A DNA stretch of 64,000 nucleotides, taken from the NCBI GenBank assembly GCA_030248215.1, contig JASANG010003891.1, forward strand, positions 62,001 to 126,000. The letters run 5' to 3'. Below the pieces are notes generated by a model. That model was not told the origin of the DNA. It saw only the letters and a program-made list of their open reading frames with translations, and did not search any database. The position numbers were made by a program, and so were the translations under genes. This DNA is from Enoplolaimus lenunculus. Lineage: Eukaryota > Nematoda > Enoplea > Enoplida > Thoracostomopsidae. This document shows positions 1-11,100 of the stretch, one piece after another (the first letter of the stretch is position 1; each line of letters opens with the position of its first letter).

Positions 1-29
1 GTACTGTACGTCGGCTACTTTCAAGTTGC

Positions 30-177
30 GGCCAATGTAAAGATCATGGTCGTAATCGTAGTATAAGCATATTCCTGACCCAAGCTTAAGCCTAAGCAAA
101 AATATTAGTCTAAAGCGTAAGCTTACTCTATAGGAGTACCACAGAAACCAAGTGCTACCCCAATGCATACTTGGGCT
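30..177. mobile_element. Family E hAT-like MITE with TTAGGC-like core
   Basis: Starts GGCCAATGTAAAGATC as in the better copy at 16136-16294. A degenerate GCCTAAG/TTAGTC core follows, and the copy is flanked by CAAGTTGC on the left and GAAGTTGC on the right, an 8-bp target duplication with one mismatch. The right terminus is degraded. Confidence 0.5.
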
Positions 178-430
178 GAAGTTGCAACATGCCCGTAGCC
201 AGCACAGCATCAGGCTTTTGTGTCCGCTAACGTAGTTAACCAAATCTGTGATCAAAGTTAAATGACTCGAAAATTCCATGAGACGTTTTGCGCACTTTTG
301 CTTTAAATATTTGTGTTTTCTCACAATTAATTTATCTCTGAAAATAAAATTGAGTCAATCAAAGCATAAATTTTGTTTGAAACAACTTATCTGCCTCGGA
401 TCCGCCGCTGTTGTCAGCGTATTTACGATT

Positions 431-533
431 GCGCTATACTTGGAGCGTGTCGCCGAACGCCGCCACACGCCGTCCAACGCCACTGCACGCCACCAAACTC
501 ATAGCGGTGTGCGGCACAGTGAAGTGTAGCGCA
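431..533. mobile_element. Family D PIF/Harbinger-like MITE, copy
   Basis: GC-rich block beginning GCGCTATACTTGG, with GTCGCCGAACGCCGCC motifs, ending GTGTAGCGC. It shares the terminal CTATACT and the CGCCG-rich core with 22198-22334. Confidence 0.45.
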
Positions 534-1170
534 ACTCTAAATCTTGGCTTGCTATCTGATGTAACAAAAAAACTTATTATCATCAGTTAATTGAAATATG
601 ATTCATCACGTCTCTTATGCGGTGTTCAGGATTACAACACAGGTTACGAAAATGCGAGTTATGCGAGGGAGAAGCTAAACGCAATTTAAGCATTAGCATC
701 TAATACAAAATTTTGGTTTTGAAAATCTTTAAACGCCGCCCGCACTTCTTGTCGCGGTGTCTACTGTTGTATCGGTAATCCGGCTTTTAACAAGGAGCGG
801 CATTATATTGCATTCTAAGCTGAACGATGCCGTTACCGCTGGTCTGTTAATTGTCATTAAAGAAAAGTGTTTAGCAATTTCACAGCTTTAGCTGCGACGT
901 CAACGTATACATGCTCATTTTCAGGGACGTTGTACCGACAGAAACGCGGGAGGGAGACGGTGACCTTCAATTTTTTGTGTCAAGTAGGATCCACTGTCTA
1001 ATTTAGTAATTAATACCAATTTGCCAATTCTATTTGAAAAGTGTAATGTTTTAGTTGTTTTTCTGTCGGGGTCAACCGTTTGTTTCAAATTGCTGGATAC
1101 GTAAATGCTTATAAGATGCATCATCGTTTGTAAATTAATTTATGTTCAAATACACTAATTTTAACTTTTT

Positions 1171-1353
1171 ATGTATTCGTTTTTGTTTTGCGTCATCATC
1201 AGTTTGGGCGTAAAAGCGTTTTCTAGCTCATTCAGTTCGGTATACTCTCAAGTGTCCCTTGCCGATCTCCCAAGAACCGTTACTGCCGGGGCTGCTATAG
1301 ACGTTACAAAAACAGCGCAGAGTTCGCAGACTAAGGTTGTAAAGACGTTTCTG
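1171..1353 (+). CDS. Weak candidate first exon with signal peptide
   Basis: An ATG opens a frame starting MYSFLFCVIISLGVKAFSSS, which has the shape of a signal peptide (short n-region, hydrophobic core, small residues near position 19), followed by a Ser/Thr-rich stretch. Possible donors are GTTGTA and GTAAAG near 1337-1340, both in phase 0, whereas the SEA exon at 8026 needs a phase 1 donor. At least one unseen exon would be needed between them, so the link to the perlecan gene is only a guess. The end given is approximate. Confidence 0.2.
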
Positions 1354-3591
1354 TTGCGGGGGTCTTTGTTTTTGCAAATGTTAAGACACTCTGTATACAT
1401 TTATTGCTATTGCATTTTAGCAAAATCTATGTATTGCTTAGTGTTTCTGCGCGGCTAAATACACCTTATTTTAGCAGTACACAATGCAAGTTTTTAAGCG
1501 TTGTACGCCTTTTGCATTAATATAATATTGACATTAAAACCATAAATGCCGCGATCGCTCTGTATATTATGCAATAAAATTAAACGCAGTGCAGTATTGT
1601 GACAACGAGTCAAACGCAACTCAAATATATCCCTCCGATTTTTTGCAATTTTTTTGACGATTTGCTCCCTGGTACAAATCTAGTGGTCCACCTAAGCCAC
1701 GGGCCCCTCCAACACGGTCCAAATAATTAATATTGCGATTTTATACAAATGTTACGTTTGGCTTGTCGCCCGCGAGTTCTAATGTTATGCAACGTTCACT
1801 AGACCTCCAGTGTGTAAAAATTACCCGATGAGGCATTTGGATTTGTTTGTAACTTTTAAATCGTTGGGCTGTGAAATGTTGATAGTGTCAACGTTTGGAG
1901 ATAATGTAGATTTTTTTGTAAATTCAATCCCGTCTGTAAATAGAGTTAAATTGAACGGTTGCTGTTGTTTTTTAAGTTCATACAAACCACACTAGTTTAT
2001 GGGTTCAAGTTTAGCTTTAAAAATAGGGCTTAATAGTATTATTTTTATATTACTGTAAGGATAATTTTTAGTGTACTCGGAGTTGATTCTGGAAGATGTA
2101 GATAGATTCGTTCAGGTTTCCTGCAATTTTCGCATAGATCTTTCGTCGCCTAGGCTAATTATATTGCTTGATAAGTTTTAGTGAGGATCCACGCAATCAA
2201 GAGTTACAGTAAACGTTGAGTTCTGAGGAATTCGCTAGCGAAGCAATCTGAATGTTTGATACAAAATAATATTCATGTGTCCCAATGAGAATTTTAAGCT
2301 CTAAGTTGCATAGGTCCGTTGGCACATGGATTGACAGCTTAGATCCGCAGACCTTCCTGGGTGCGCGCCTGACTGCCAATCGTAAACCATAAAATAAATC
2401 ACAATAAACATTAAAGCATTTCAAATTGCTTGCATTATACAGTTTTGCAGTGTCTTTTTGTGTCTGTATACATCGAGTTCGTTGTAACGTTGCAAAAAAC
2501 AGCATACCACATGAATGTCACCAGGATTTTTGACTTCGGGGTGGGGCATACCAATCAAAATATTTATACATAGTTTGTGTGTAAATCAAATATTTTTTAG
2601 CCAGTTGAAACGGATTTTATCCTATGCTAGTTTTGCGCCAGAGTTTGCTGGGTTTAACCTTCTGGCAACGGCCAGTGTACAGAACAGCACAGAAATGGTG
2701 ATTTTCGCCAGCTGAGACAGCAATTTCTGGACTTCCGCCATTAAGTTTTTGCAAGTTTAAATTTAGGATACTATACGCTAATCTAATTATGTCAGTGTTA
2801 CATAACAGTTGCTTTAACATGAGATATATGGAATTTTCAAAATTTGTTGCATTATTTTAAGTTGTGCACGTTTAAATTCAAAGGTCCGGCAGTGCCGGCC
2901 AAATTTTGTGTTTTTTATCAGCATATGGGCGTAGCCAGGAAACCAAAATTGTATACAAACATTTTAGTACTAAAATTGCGTTTGGCTTCGCGTTTGATTC
3001 GCTCGCAAGTTTTGTTTTTTAAATATATTGTGTCGGGTTTGAAAAGAAATTTTTGAATCCGACTGTGATCCGTTCTCAGTACTATCGATATGGAAATCAA
3101 AATTTTTTACTTTAAGGTTCCTTTGGCGTTTTTTAAAATTCTGACATTTAAAGCAGTGTGTAAACGTTTGTTCAAAGTTTATTCGAAGTGCGTTTTTTAC
3201 AAAAAATCTGTTTTGAAGCTTGTAAAATTTGTTAAATTATAAAATTAGATATAAAGATTGTAACGAAACAAAAGCCACGCGGTAGACCAGTTGTTCCAAG
3301 CAACAATGCTAAGTAAACTCTTATGGAAAAGCACACGAGTTGAAAAGAGTGGTTCGATTTACGAATTAGCAGTGTATGCCTTAAAATCTTCAATGCTTTG
3401 CAAATTTAATGTAACTTGTCAACGACGTTGCAACATTTGCAAAATGTTTTATTTATCTCACGAGTTCATTTTTATATATACATGGTTAAAAAAATCGGCA
3501 TTTATAGTTAATTTGCAAATACGTTTCCTTGTATCAAAGGTCGATTCATGCAAATCAAAGCTGGAAAACTGCCCAAATTACGTGTATGTTG

Positions 3592-3770
3592 TAGTGACCC
3601 GAATATGGGGAGTAATAAGACCGGGGTCCCTATTTTGAGTCTCAATCAATAGGAGTCAGTATCCGTAATAAGAGTCCGTAAATGTTAATTATCCTTGATT
3701 GTAGTACACAAATGACTCCAGGGCGAAATAAAATTGAGTTCTTACCACGTATAGAGATAAGATTTGTTTT
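3592..3770. mobile_element. Family B TA-flanked MITE, one-ended fragment
   Basis: AGTGACCCGAATATGGGGAG followed by CCCTATTTTGAG and AGGAGTC motifs matches the left half of 6085-6545. No matching right end was found. Confidence 0.5.
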
Positions 3771-4391
3771 ATACCAATATGTGATCAGCTCGGTTAAATC
3801 TGAGGAAGCTCAACTGTTGCTAGCGGCTTAATTATGCTTTATGACGGTTTGATTAGGAGTAGCTGTAGTTCATTCGTGATATGTGTGAATCGCATGGGAT
3901 TGACCGTTCTCTATGGGGCAAAAATATGCCATAAAAGTACAACCGTTACTACATATTCAGCCGAGAACACAGGCTGCCAAATTGTTATTTTTTTAACTTT
4001 TTAGGTTTTACGTCATATGCATTATTTAGTATATAATATAATTGACCTTACTTAGAGTTTAAATTAATATTTTACGCAAAACTGCCATTATTTAGGCACA
4101 AATCACTGTAAATCTCAAGATACGTTTATTGCAACGATTTTAGTGTGGTGTGAACACCGCACACACACACACCACAGTGCTGTTGAAGTGTAATCTCCAG
4201 CGAGTGGAGGCCTTTTTTTCTTATGGCTTCCAAATCATCAAACGTACCCTGGTTCGCAAGTTTAAGCCATAGTTGGCACTTGACCTGTTTGGTTGTGCTC
4301 TTGCTTACAACGTCACAACTGCCAATTTGTTCGCAAGCCGTGCGAGTCAACAACAATCCTAAAGGTAAGAATTTAATTCAGACCCCTTGCG

Positions 4392-4536
4392 GTAGCTAGC
4401 TCACCTTGCTAGACGGCGAAAAATTCTTTAGAATGAGCATACAAGGATTTTAGACGACTTGCAGTCGAGCAGTAGGATGCCAAAAATTTTTGTAAAAGGG
4501 TGAGCGGGCCTTTCCTCCTATGGCTACGGGTCAGCA
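4392..4536. mobile_element. Family A hAT-like MITE, degenerate copy
   Basis: GTAGCTAGCTCACCTTGCTA on the left and CCTATGGCTACGGGTC on the right, with the family interior (GCATACAAGGATTTTAGACG) between. Confidence 0.5.
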
Positions 4537-6084
4537 TAAAGTTGCGAGCAACTGCAACTGGAATTTTTAAAACTTGGTTTAATTTAATTCGAATTGTTAA
4601 CAAATTAACTTATAACAGAGCGTAACTTTATATATATATTTATATACATCAAAGTGCAAGCGGAATTTTGGTTCCGGTTCCGTCATTTTTTCACCTTCCG
4701 GTTCCAGTAAATATTTACGCGAACTAAAATTTCCGGTATCAAAATTTGGTCGGCGGAAATTAAGATATTTTGCTAAAAATGACAATAAAAATTACATAGA
4801 TTTCATTAATGGTATAGTATACAAACCTTGACAATCGCCAAAAAACCCTTCGAAGGTAGATTTCACTTCCGTGGATTATGAAAATCTAAAATACGTTATT
4901 TTAACTGTAATATTGCAAAAAAGAAAATTAAAATAAATTTTTCGGTGGCATGTATTTTCATTTTCCGCGTCCGGTTCCGTTTGCTGTATTTTTTCAAATT
5001 CCGGTTCCGGTAAATTGTAATATGGCTGCACCTTGATATATATGTGTATATATACATTTTTTCTAAAAATTAGATTTTTACCGGTTGGTTTTTGGGAAAA
5101 CATTCTGACGCTGCTATGTCATGAATATGATTTTACGTGGTTCAAATTGGTTTTAATAGAAGCAAATATTATAAGCCGATGTTTATATAACATTAAATTT
5201 AGCTACAGATAATAAATTCGAAACGACGTGAAAGTCAAAACATTTTAAGATTGATAAGAGTGTGGTAGTATGCTACTGGCCGATCCTAAAATTTCAAGGA
5301 ACTACTGAAAGTTAACGCAAACATTCGCATCAAAGTTTTTTGTTGTTATAAATTATGTTCAAGAGAAAGGGGGGTGGAGAGGAAACGGAATTAATCACCC
5401 AAACTTTCTGGAAAACAATACTGGTCGTTAGTGGTCAAAAAAGGACTCACTTGCTTTGCTAACAAAAATGAGGTTATACCGCACGGATGTAAAATCGTGG
5501 CTGCGCAGCTGGTTTTAATAATGGATATATATTAAATTTTCAATTACACTTAAGTCAGATGCATATAGAAGGGCAAAAATTTAGGGTACGTACAACCCTA
5601 CCCTCCCGAAATTTCTGGCAAGACAAGAAAAAACACTGTTAAAAAGTAATATAGTATACACTAACGTTAACATCCTAGAGGTTAAAAATTTTTTCTATTA
5701 TATGTTGGTATACCCTTTCAAAATGAAACTTGGGGTTACGCTTCTGGCAACAGCAATACGTTTGATTGTAGAAATTACGCAAGTTTTTGGGTGTTTTTTT
5801 CGTCGGTTTTTGCTTTTTGTTTGGTTTCAGTATTGTTTTTATTGGCCCCAAATGTATCTATAAAGTTTAAATTTGAAATATATTTTTTAACTTTATAATC
5901 GTAAAAATGTGACCGGCAATATTTCGATGCAAATTCTGGTCAATTATAACACTGATTCTGTGAAGTTCCGTTTGTACAATTGGGATTAATTTTGATTTTG
6001 TAGTTTTTTTACGTGGGCACGTGGCCAAAGCGGGGGCAGATTGAACTAGTTAAATTCAACTGGATATTTAATTTTTTTCAAACG

Positions 6085-6545
6085 TACTGTATTGACCCGA
6101 ATAAGAGGGGGAGGGATAATAAGAGGGGGTCCCCATTTTGAGTTCGAATCAATTGGAGTCCGTTTCCCTAATAAGAATCCGTAAGGGGATAGAGTCCCTA
6201 TACCCTAATTAGAGCCTATAAATGTCAAATAACCCTAATTGTAGCGCATAAATGACTCCAAGACCAAATAATTTGAGTTCGAAACTTTAAAGCGTACTTA
6301 AATTTTGAAAGTACAGGCCGAAGTAAGTATATTAACCTTGTATCATCGCTAAAGCTATTGACACAAGACGAATAAACGTTTAATTCAACGGATAATTGCA
6401 GTACCGGATATGTATCAGTAACGAAGGGCGGCGGAGCCTGGGTTACAAAGAAATAACAGTCTGTAACCGAATAACAAAGGGGAGGTACCCTTTGGAGAGG
6501 CCAATTAAATATCAGTCCCCCCTCTTATTCGGGTCACTACAGTAT
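6085..6545. mobile_element. Family B TA-flanked MITE, complete copy
   Basis: Terminal inverted repeats: left TACTGTATTGACCCGAATAA, right the complement of TACTGTAGTGACCCGAATAA, each followed by GAGGGGG. About 460 bp, non-coding, inverted relative to the copy at 36375-36784. The terminal TA suggests a TA target site, as in Tc1/mariner (inference). Confidence 0.75.
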
Positions 6546-6923
6546 TTTAATATATTTCTTTGCCTTTTATTCGCAGCATATCTTAGCTTTGAGAAAGCAG
6601 CTTTTATACACGTCGGATAATGATTGTACAATTTTTGCGCAATCCTTTCAAAACAAACTAGTGTAATTTTGCTTGAAGAATATAAAATTTTTTCCGTTTG
6701 GAACTGTTTTAAAGATGTTGCTTATCAGAGCTTTTCAATGCTTACGCGTTCTGTGTTAACATTGCATTTAATACTGCGCTTATGTTTTGTCGACAAATAA
6801 GCTCTTCTTTTAGTCACAACACCGTTTTGTCTTGCTAAGGAAGGATCAAAAAAAATGTTTGTAATACTTGGTTGCTCCGTGCTAATTATATAGGCGTGAC
6901 CATTATGAGACTGGGAGACCGGT

Positions 6924-7089
6924 CAAGCCCGTAGCCAGAGGGGTCTAGGGGGCTCAGCACCGCCTGGAAGAATTTTGCCCACCCACCTAGCAAAACTTTC
7001 AACCTTGGCTATAATTCATCGAAAACTTTTGTATGTTCTCCTGAAAATTGTTAAGCCCCCCAAAGAAACGTGAGCTGGCTACGGGTCTG
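6924..7089. mobile_element. Family A hAT-like MITE, intact ends
   Basis: Inverted repeats CAAGCCCGTAGCCAG and CTGGCTACGGGTCTG, flanked by AGACCGGT and AAACCGGT (8-bp duplication, one mismatch). About 166 bp with G/C runs near each end and no coding capacity. Confidence 0.75.
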
Positions 7090-8025
7090 AAACCGGTGGA
7101 TTCAGAGACTGAGAGGACAAGGTTTAGGCTTAGACTTAGGATTATGGTTATATTTAGGTTACGCTTGAGCCTAGACTTAGGTTTAGGCTTATGCCGAGCC
7201 TTAGCTTAAAGTTTAAGGTATGGCGAAAACTAGCTCATAATTTCGCAGGTAGAGCCAAAGCGTGAGAACTGCAAGCATAAGTCTAAGTGTAAGCCAAATC
7301 GTAGGCGCAATCGTATGCGTATGGGGTGGGTTATCCTATGCGTAAGGAATGCGCTATACTATTGTGCGTCATGCGGCGCCCTGCATAAAAAAAGTAAACG
7401 TTTGATGTGTCCCGCTAATAACGTAATCAACCCTAGCTAATCGAGGATAATGTAACGAATTGCCGTTGTGATTAGCGATAATTAATGAAACTCACAATAC
7501 TGCGTGCGTTGCAACAGTTTTTGATCAAAATGCACAGTACAAAAGTCACTACACACAACAACACGTGAGAAAATAAATTTGGTACATATACCACAAAAGC
7601 AATGTCCTTTCAGTTAATAGAAAACATCAACATCTAGGGTGTGGGAGTGACACGCACACGAAATTCTAGTCTCAAATTATTCAATAATGAAATTTTTCCA
7701 AAATCATTGGTGGGGCGTGCCCCCCTTGGCCCTCCCTGGCTACGCCCTTGCGCGCTAAGGACGTAATTTTTGTTGTGGTAAGCTAATGGCGTGTAGCGCC
7801 GCGCATTGAGTATAGCGCAAACCAAAGGATATGAACAAGCTTCCCAGTCTGTATAGTCTAGTCTCTTGTTTTTTAGTGGACAGCGCCGTATAATTAACAT
7901 GAGTCGTGCAAACTGAGTTGAAAATTTAAATTATCTTCTTCAAATATCCAATACACAGCTGATTACCATGACATTCAATTTCCCACCGTCGTTCTATTAC
8001 TACTACACGGTAACGTCGATTATAG

Positions 8026-8194
8026 CTCACTATCGTGTCGTGCTCAATTTACCCACAGTCGAGTTGAGTCCAACACTTGCGGAACCGCATTCAGCTCAGT
8101 TCAATGAAACGTCTGCGACGCTCATCAACGCAATTGAAACGACGTTCAAAGACATTCCTGGACAACAGCACGCGACTGTGATTAAATTTGACAA
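8026..8194 (+). CDS. unc-52: Perlecan exon: SEA domain, first half
   Basis: After the acceptor ATTATAG the frame reads [15 protein letters not shown], then an amphipathic stretch ending in HATVIKFD. This is the opening strand and first helix of a SEA module, with Asn in an N-glycosylation sequon (NETS). Incoming phase 1, outgoing phase 2 at GTAAGG. The upstream frame stays open to 7968, but those residues (FYYYYTVTS) lie over the pyrimidine-rich acceptor tract. A SEA domain just before LDLa and Ig repeats is the order found at the N-terminus of vertebrate perlecan. Confidence 0.85.
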
Positions 8195-11100
8195 GTAAGG
8201 TTAAAATATGTTTTCATTGTTTTGCATACTTCCCACCACAGGCGTAGGCCTAATCTTAGCCGTATGCTTAAAGTGGATCACACGGGAGCCTTGCTTACAG
8301 TACGGAATCCATGGCGTGAGGGTGAGTAGCCATAGCAAAACACGACCGTAGTAAGAAGACAATGTTTTGCTCGAGTGCTGGACTGTCCTATCGACAATGA
8401 GCAACAGTTTCACTTCGCTGCTACTGATAGTTTTGCAGCTATCACAGTTGAAATGCTAGCCCTAGTTAAATCTATTTCTTGACCGTTTTCCAAAGAAATC
8501 TCTTACAACGGCGGAAAACATCCACCACGTTTGACGTGCAAAAATAAAATTTGATTCAGTTACTTAAAAGTGATAAGACCTGTTGACAACGGGCGATAAC
8601 TGCTACACACAGTTGAGAATATGGTTTTTAATTTTAATTTTAATTCTACTAAACTCAAACAATTAGATGAATAAATAGATTCTTGGATTGAGATGTATAA
8701 TTGTTAATATTTTAGCGCTTCTGAAGACAAAAATGGCACATTTGTAACTGTGGATATTAGCAGTATATTCAATGACAATCACGAAATGTTGAAAGAACAA
8801 CTTCAACGCCTGTTAGCCAGTGGCAAATTGGGCGATTTAGATGTGAAATCTGAGATTCTTGAATTTAGGCGTATTAAAAGTAGGTTCTAGGGAATTTTGA
8901 AAAAAAATTAATTTTTTGTTATTGTGACCGACTAAAGTGTTTTTTTTTTTAAATACCACAGGCTAAGCTGCCGTTAGCATATATGTATGTCCGCAGCCAG
9001 CTCAACATACTACGGGAGATAAAGAATTTTTAGGAAAGGTTAGCAAGGACTTCAGGCGACTTGGGGTGTTGGGAGTGGCTGCTCTGGCCCTGGGTGCTGC
9101 AGTATTTCTGGGGGCTGAGTCCTGCAAAGTTTTCTCACTGGCCACGAGTCAGTATATACGACAACTGAGAAACCAAAGATATTTTCCCCATCTGTTATGT
9201 GAATTCCAACTCACGGCAATTTTTCACTAAATAATGTTTGGAAAGGCAAGCACATTCTAGTAATTAGTTTTTTTCGTGATAAAATGCATTTCTGCTAACA
9301 TTTTCTGTGTACTTTTAGTTTAGGTCTCTTCCCACGTCGTATCCTAATAAAGTTTAGCTGGTAAAAGCGTTAAATGTGGGTTAGTTTCAGGGGCGTATAA
9401 ACAAGGAGAGATAAGGAAAGATATGCAGTCAAAAAATTCTGGAAAGATTCGAAAAAAGCACTTTTACTGGCACTAGATAATGTGCATAAATCAAAATCTT
9501 TTCTCGCTAGCTGCGTTCGCACACAAAAAACTTTTAGACGTTGCTATCCCGTCTCGAAATGGAGCCCTGGCCATACCTCTGGTTTGACCCTAAAACCTCA
9601 TTGGCCAACTAACCAATGTGTTTATATCTTAACCAGATGTTTACCGATTTTATTGTCGCTGTCTTTTAGCTCCTCGAGATCGGCGTCGTGTCCGCCTTTG
9701 TGCATCGTTTGAATTTCAATGCAAAGATAATGGATGTATTGATGAACGATGGGTGTGCGATAACAAACGCGACTGCTCCGATGGTAGTGATGAAAGCAGT
9801 GACTGGGGTAAGCAGAATCCTAAGCCTAAATCTAAGCTTAAAATAATAAAAATAACAAACAGTGATGCATGAGAGGACATTTTCCTGTCATCAAATTAAC
9901 ACTAGTGTTGGTAAGCGTAAACAAGTACATGCCAGAAAAAATTAATTTTCAGATTCCGAGCAAATTCTACAAAATTCAATCTGTAAATGTCAAGTTGAAT
10001 TAACATTTATAAATTAATTCTTTTAGCACAATGTAACATCGATCCAGTGATTTCGTTCATTACTCCCGATGTTCATCGTCGACCTGGAGATACGGTTAAA
10101 GTCGAAGCCGCTGTTCAACATTTGGGGCGAGCGACAGTAAGCAACTCGAGTTATTACAAATATTAAGGCATTTTCTGAGATAATCCAACGTAGCTGAATT
10201 TACGTAGGTAAAGTGGTAACCATCATGTGTCCATTTGTCTACTTAAGTAGCCATATTTACGGTTTGTTAGCGCGTCTGTAAATTTACCTTTCGCTTCTAC
10301 CAAGAGTGGATGATTTTCACAAGAGTGTGCAACTGGGTACATTCTGTACACAAAACAATGTACCCAGCGTATGTTGTATTTTTGATCTCCCCCCTTATTT
10401 GGGGGGGGTACGTTGAACCAATATTTTGAATTTTAGCTAAAGTCGCACCGATTATATTTTAACTCCTATGTTTACTATGTAGATTAAGTGGTGACTACCC
10501 CCCAATCAGGGGGAGGTCCCACACTCTTCTGCAAGTGAATATCACCCACTCTTGCTTCTACTAACAATTTCTGGTTGCGTAACTTTGTCCAATTGAAAAT
10601 GTCGCGAGGTCTGGTTTGTAACCCGACACTGAAACTGGGTTTTTTTGCCATATTTCCCCTCCACTGACCAGAGCTCAAGTCTTGAAGCTGTCTTGACGTG
10701 AACGCGTCGGAGTGCCGGGGTCAACTGTCGTGAGCCACGCTGTTTAAGATTGAATTCTTCCGCAAAATAAATATTTAGCGTTATTTAATGAGTGTTAAGG
10801 TTCATCGTAATCCTGCTACCGTTAACCTCCTGCTACCGTTAACCGATACGACACATTTTCAGGTGGTATGGGCGAAAAAACCCGAAAAGATTTTAGCAAT
10901 CGGAAGCACTCGAATAACGACCGATAAGCGAATTTCAGTCAATCGACACGCTGATCAAAACGGCGCCACACGATATGATTTAGAAATCAAGGTGAATCGA
11001 ATCACATTGTCAGGTTTATAAGATTCGACCAGCAATTTTTAATTGAGAGGGTAAGAAGATTATTGCATTTGGCAAAATTTTTTTGTAACCTAATTTTTTT

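Larger units (their letters stand above)
1..8025. other. Upstream or 5' intronic DNA
   Basis: No confident exon. It holds the signal-peptide candidate at 1171 and the transposon copies listed at 30, 431, 3592, 4392, 6085 and 6924. There are degenerate TTAGGC tracts at 7108-7205 and 7255-7310 (GCTTAGACTTAGGATTATGG type), and possibly a large family D element at 7362-7818 (GCGCTATACT ends in opposite orientations). No promoter motif is convincing. Confidence 0.7.
8195..9669. other. Introns 8195-8715 and 8880-9669
   Basis: The first holds nothing recognisable. The second holds a diverged family A copy at 8992-9155 and otherwise nothing. Confidence 0.7.

Noticed and set aside
4150-4180. CA-repeat microsatellite (ACACACACAC)
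   Set aside because: Too short to be more than background.
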